Positions 13,010 to 15,731 of a stretch of DNA of 15,731 nucleotides are shown here, piece by piece. The DNA is taken from contig JAQUQK010000016.1 in assembly GCA_028716125.1 (NCBI GenBank), positions 1 through 15,731 of the forward strand. The letters are read 5' to 3'. The notes under the pieces were generated by a model that saw nothing but the letters and a program-made list of their open reading frames with translations, was not told where the DNA came from and did no database searches. Each line of letters starts with the position of its first letter. The first letter of the stretch is position 1. The DNA comes from Thermoplasmatota archaeon. Its GTDB lineage: Archaea > Thermoplasmatota > JAQUQK01. The translations under genes and the position numbers were made by a program.

Positions 13010-14593
13010 TTAAGCACCTCCAACAACATTGTGGACGTAGCCCGCATTGTTCAAAAGTGCATCCACTGCGGGATCGACTATTGTCTTTACCGCCCAGTCC
13101 GGGAACAAGCTGAACACGACAATGACTGCCGCGAGAACGCACATTCCAACGATCATGGACTTTGGCACTTCCTTTGCATTTCTGTAGTCAGAAAGCTGCG
13201 GCCCCATGAACGCCGAATGGAAAACTTTCACGAATGAGGCAAGCGTCAGAATGCTGACCACCATCGCTATGATGGACAGAAGCGGGCTGAACTGGTAGAC
13301 CGATTCGTAAATCAGCAGTTTGGACGCAAAGCCGTTCATCGGCGGGACGCCGGATATTGCAAGAGCGCCAATGATGAAGAATCCTGCAGTCCAGGGCATC
13401 TTGTGGCCAAGCCCGCCCATCTTGTTCAGGTCGCGCGTGCCGGTCATGTATAACATTGCTCCGGCGGTCAGGAACAGCAAGCCCTTGTACATCGCGTGGT
13501 TGATTATATGGAAAATTCCGCCTTCCATCGCCTTGTATCCAAATGCATCCATCTGGCTTGAATCTCCCATTACCGCAAGGCCGACGCCTACGCCGAGAAG
13601 CATGTAGCCCGTCTGTGAAACAGCGTGGTATGCCATAAGCCTCTTGACATCGTGCTGAGGGAGCGCCATCGTGACGCCGACAAACATTGAGAGAACGCCA
13701 ATGACGATCAGTATAATTCCAACCGTGCCGTATGTCATGTTCTCTATAATGGATTTGCCAAACAGCGTGAAGCTCACACGGAACAATGCGTACAGGCATG
13801 CCTGGCTTGCAGTCACGAGCATCGCGGTGATGTTTGCGGGCGATACTGTGTATGCGTCCGGGGTTACCATGTGCAGTGGAACCGCACCGCATTTCATAAC
13901 AAAGCCAGTCATGAGTATGCCAAGTGCAACTATGTCGAGCGTTGTGTACTGTATGCTGCTCGCAAGCGCTGCCATGTTAAGGACGTTGTACTGTGAATAA
14001 AGCAAGGTTATCGCAATAAGCACGAACAGTCCGCCTATTGCCGAAAGGAGCATATATTTGAGTCCGCCTTCCGCGCTGTCGCCTTCTATGTAATACGCAG
14101 TAAGCGCAGATGACGAGATGGACAATATCTCAAAGAAGACGAACATGTTGAATATGTCACCAGTGAGTTCCATCCCAAGCATTCCTACTACCATCAGCAG
14201 GAGCAGGGTGTAGTATCTGTCCTTGCCGGTGTATTTGTCGGTCGCCGCCCATGAATAGATGGATGCGCCGAGCGCCACTATCAGGGATATGAACACCATG
14301 AAAATAGACATCCCGTCGACCTCGTACATTATGCGAATTGGCAGGTTCATTCCCGAAGGCAAGACTATGCCTGGAGAGGTTGCGCCAAAGACGTACGTTC
14401 TTGCGCCGTTTGCATAAATGTCAAGCGCCAGAAGGACTGCTGTTGCAAGCGAAAGCGCTATTGCGCAGGTCACGAATATGTTTCTCGCCTTGTCCGAAAT
14501 CCTGCTTACCAAAGGCGTAAGGAATGCGCAAATGAGCGGGATCGCGAGTATGAGTATCGGTGCATGGGTGCTTATGAATTCAACAAACTGCAT
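13010..14593 (-). CDS. mbhH: Antiporter-like membrane subunit (MbhH/MrpD/NuoM family)
   Basis: This 527-residue ion-pumping subunit has about 14 predicted helices. Key residues of the family are visible: the TM5 glutamate in FVFFEILSIS (E155), K179 in LKYMLLSAIGG, and K234 to H241 in MKCGAVPLHMVTPDAY. The product keeps the usual length and shows no frame break. The GGGGTGA ribosome site overlaps the stop of mbhG, and the ATG at 14591-14593 follows. It probably moves H+ or Na+ using the energy of ferredoxin oxidation; which ion is not evident from sequence. Confidence 0.93.
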   Translation of the reverse strand: MQFVEFISTHAPILILAIPLICAFLTPLVSRISDKARNIFVTCAIALSLATAVLLALDIYANGARTYVFGATSPGIVLPSGMNLPIRIMYEVDGMSIFMVFISLIVALGASIYSWAATDKYTGKDRYYTLLLLMVVGMLGMELTGDIFNMFVFFEILSISSSALTAYYIEGDSAEGGLKYMLLSAIGGLFVLIAITLLYSQYNVLNMAALASSIQYTTLDIVALGILMTGFVMKCGAVPLHMVTPDAYTVSPANITAMLVTASQACLYALFRVSFTLFGKSIIENMTYGTVGIILIVIGVLSMFVGVTMALPQHDVKRLMAYHAVSQTGYMLLGVGVGLAVMGDSSQMDAFGYKAMEGGIFHIINHAMYKGLLFLTAGAMLYMTGTRDLNKMGGLGHKMPWTAGFFIIGALAISGVPPMNGFASKLLIYESVYQFSPLLSIIAMVVSILTLASFVKVFHSAFMGPQLSDYRNAKEVPKSMIVGMCVLAAVIVVFSLFPDWAVKTIVDPAVDALLNNAGYVHNVVGGA

Positions 14594-14597
14594 TTTC

Positions 14598-14981
14598 TCA
14601 CCCCTTGAGTTTTGTTATCTTGCGCACGTCCAGCGTGCCGTATTTGCGGTAAATGTGTATTGCAAGCGAAAGCATCAGCGCAGCAACCGCAACTCCAATT
14701 ACAATGCTCGTGAGAGTCAGCGCCTGCGGGATTGGCAGGGCATAGTTCAATGGGTTTGTGTCCGAAGGCGAAAGCGTGTAGATTGGCGCAACGCTTCCGG
14801 TCCTGTAGCCATGCGCTATCAGGAAAAGGTTGGCTCCGCTTTCTATGACTGAAACGCCGAGTATTATCTTGATTATGTTCCTGCGGACTATGCAGCAGTA
14901 AAGACCCAGGATTATTAGGGCCGCAACGCAGGCAAACGGCGTGTATGCATAAATTAATTCCAGTATTGTTTCAGCGTTCAT
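14598..14981 (-). CDS. mbhG: MrpC/NuoK-like membrane subunit (MbhG)
   Basis: The 127-residue product has three hydrophobic helices (about 13-31, 36-56 and 89-112). IIKIILGVSVIESGANLFLI contains the conserved TM2 glutamate (E47) of the MnhC/NuoK family. It begins immediately after mbhF (ATG at 14979-14981), with GGAGG seven bases ahead. It forms part of the ion-translocating module. Confidence 0.9.
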   Translation of the reverse strand: MNAETILELIYAYTPFACVAALIILGLYCCIVRRNIIKIILGVSVIESGANLFLIAHGYRTGSVAPIYTLSPSDTNPLNYALPIPQALTLTSIVIGVAVAALMLSLAIHIYRKYGTLDVRKITKLKG

Positions 14982-15518
14982 TTAATGGCCTCCTTTTGTT
15001 TCATCGCCATTTCCTTTCTCTTCAGGTTCTTTGACGGTAGTGGCGTATGCCATTATCACCAATATTGCGAACAGGCCTGCGATTACGCAAAGACCTACGC
15101 CGATGTTCATTATTGGGAGAACTCCGCCAGTATTCAGATCGCCGCCGTTGGGGCCGTATCCAGGATACGTTCCGAAGAGCGAGCCGGTGTTCGCAAGGAA
15201 GTTGTAGAAGAACGTGCGGAACAGGCCAATTGCCGCAGTGCCAGCGAATATGAGGGCGCCAGCGCATTCGAGTATTGTAAGCTTATGCTCGCTTATTCTA
15301 TGTAGTATGTCAATCGAGCCGTATGCCACGAGAAGCATTGCAAGCGCTGACGCAGTCGCAGCGCCTCCCTGGAATCCTCCGCCGGGAGTCAGGTGGCCGT
15401 GGAGTATGACATATATGCCGAAAACCATCGCGAACGGGAACATGACGTCCGCAATTGTTCTCACGATCTTCGACATGCGCATAGAGCTTTCGCCCTGCAC
15501 TGCGTCTGCCTTAACCAT
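14982..15518 (-). CDS. mbhF: MrpB-like membrane subunit (MbhF)
   Basis: The 178-residue product starts at the ATG at 15516-15518, which has a full AGGAGGAT site and overlaps the mbhE end by eight bases. The MnhB signature GHLTPGGGFQGG is at 41-52, flanked by membrane helices, with later helices at about 83-102 and 135-157. The C-terminus is charged and rich in Glu, Lys and Gly. It belongs to the Mrp antiporter-like module of the complex. Confidence 0.9.
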   Translation of the reverse strand: MVKADAVQGESSMRMSKIVRTIADVMFPFAMVFGIYVILHGHLTPGGGFQGGAATASALAMLLVAYGSIDILHRISEHKLTILECAGALIFAGTAAIGLFRTFFYNFLANTGSLFGTYPGYGPNGGDLNTGGVLPIMNIGVGLCVIAGLFAILVIMAYATTVKEPEEKGNGDETKGGH

Positions 15519-15731
15519 GCAAAATCCTCCTGAAGAGCATTGCAACGCCAGTCACTGACGTTATGAGGATAGTTTCCTCTCCCAGGGTGTCGAATCCTCT
15601 GTAGTCGAAAACTATTGACGTTACTGCATTGTTTGTGCCAGTCTCATTCTGCGTATTTGTGAATATGTAGTCGTCCACTGGCGCTTCTCCGGGGTTTCCG
15701 AACGGGTGAAGGCTTGCTACGCAAAGCGCGA
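15511..15731 (-). CDS. mbhE: MbhE-like membrane subunit, 5' part beyond window
   Basis: Only the last 72 codons are visible, and the frame is open to the right edge. The segment contains DDYIFTNTQNETGTNNAVTSI, then VFDYRGFDTLGEE, and ends in the hydrophobic TILITSVTGVAMLF before a short RRILHG tail. The DYRGFDTLGEE block is the recognised mark of MbhE and the MnhB N-terminal region. It directly precedes mbhF, as in Pyrococcus. The mbhA-D equivalents are expected further right. Confidence 0.82.
   Translation of the reverse strand, partial: ALCVASLHPFGNPGEAPVDDYIFTNTQNETGTNNAVTSIVFDYRGFDTLGEETILITSVTGVAMLFRRILHG

Noticed and set aside
1..15731. CRISPR array, insertion sequence or prophage
   Set aside because: No regularly spaced long repeats, transposase, integrase or terminal repeats were found. 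The only tandem repeats are the short 13-mers at 8000-8038.

Overview
The window is archaeal chromosomal DNA. Evidence: an Orc1/Cdc6 initiator, an archaeal RPA-type ssDNA-binding protein, a C/D box guide RNA candidate, TATA/BRE-type promoters, GGTGA/GGAGG ribosome binding sites 3-8 bases before starts, frequent GTG/TTG starts, and a Thermococcales-type Mbh [NiFe] hydrogenase cluster. A euryarchaeal or DPANN-related lineage fits, but I cannot place it more closely from sequence alone.

Plus strand, 1-5078 (information processing): the 3' part of an HD-domain phosphohydrolase gene running off the left edge; a 403-base gene-free stretch with three strong dyads; orc1/cdc6; a 162-base gap holding a candidate C/D box sRNA with two 12-base guide regions and an unusually long hairpin between D' and C'; a DUF1015 protein; and a two-OB-fold RPA-like protein. 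DUF1015 and RPA are 8 bases apart and probably co-transcribed.

Minus strand, 7975-5075 (sulfur and cysteine): cysK, cysE and a cysteine desulfurase, transcribed in that order. The first two make cysteine from serine via O-acetylserine; the third takes sulfur from cysteine for Fe-S clusters and other sulfur-containing products. The desulfurase and RPA stop codons overlap tail to tail. A divergent COG2522-type HTH regulator with a cysteine-rich C-terminus starts 93 bases from cysK, and the shared promoter region carries three 13-base-spaced copies of a TATA-containing element.

Plus strand, 8438-8900: a small HTH plus zinc-ribbon protein preceded by about 175 bases of control DNA with four exact copies of GTCCAAAA (three direct, one inverted), a perfect 7-bp dyad and two TATA boxes. 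This looks like an autoregulatory region.

Minus strand, 15731-8932: a tightly packed operon matching mbhE(partial)-F-G-H-I-J-K-L-M-N in Pyrococcus order. It encodes Mrp-antiporter-like membrane subunits, the proximal-cluster subunit, the catalytic large subunit with both CxxC motifs intact, the quinone-reductase-like membrane anchor and a two-cluster ferredoxin subunit. Together they should form a membrane complex that oxidises ferredoxin, evolves H2 and builds an ion gradient; its Fe-S clusters would be customers of the nearby desulfurase. The mbhA-D equivalents and the promoter lie beyond the right edge.
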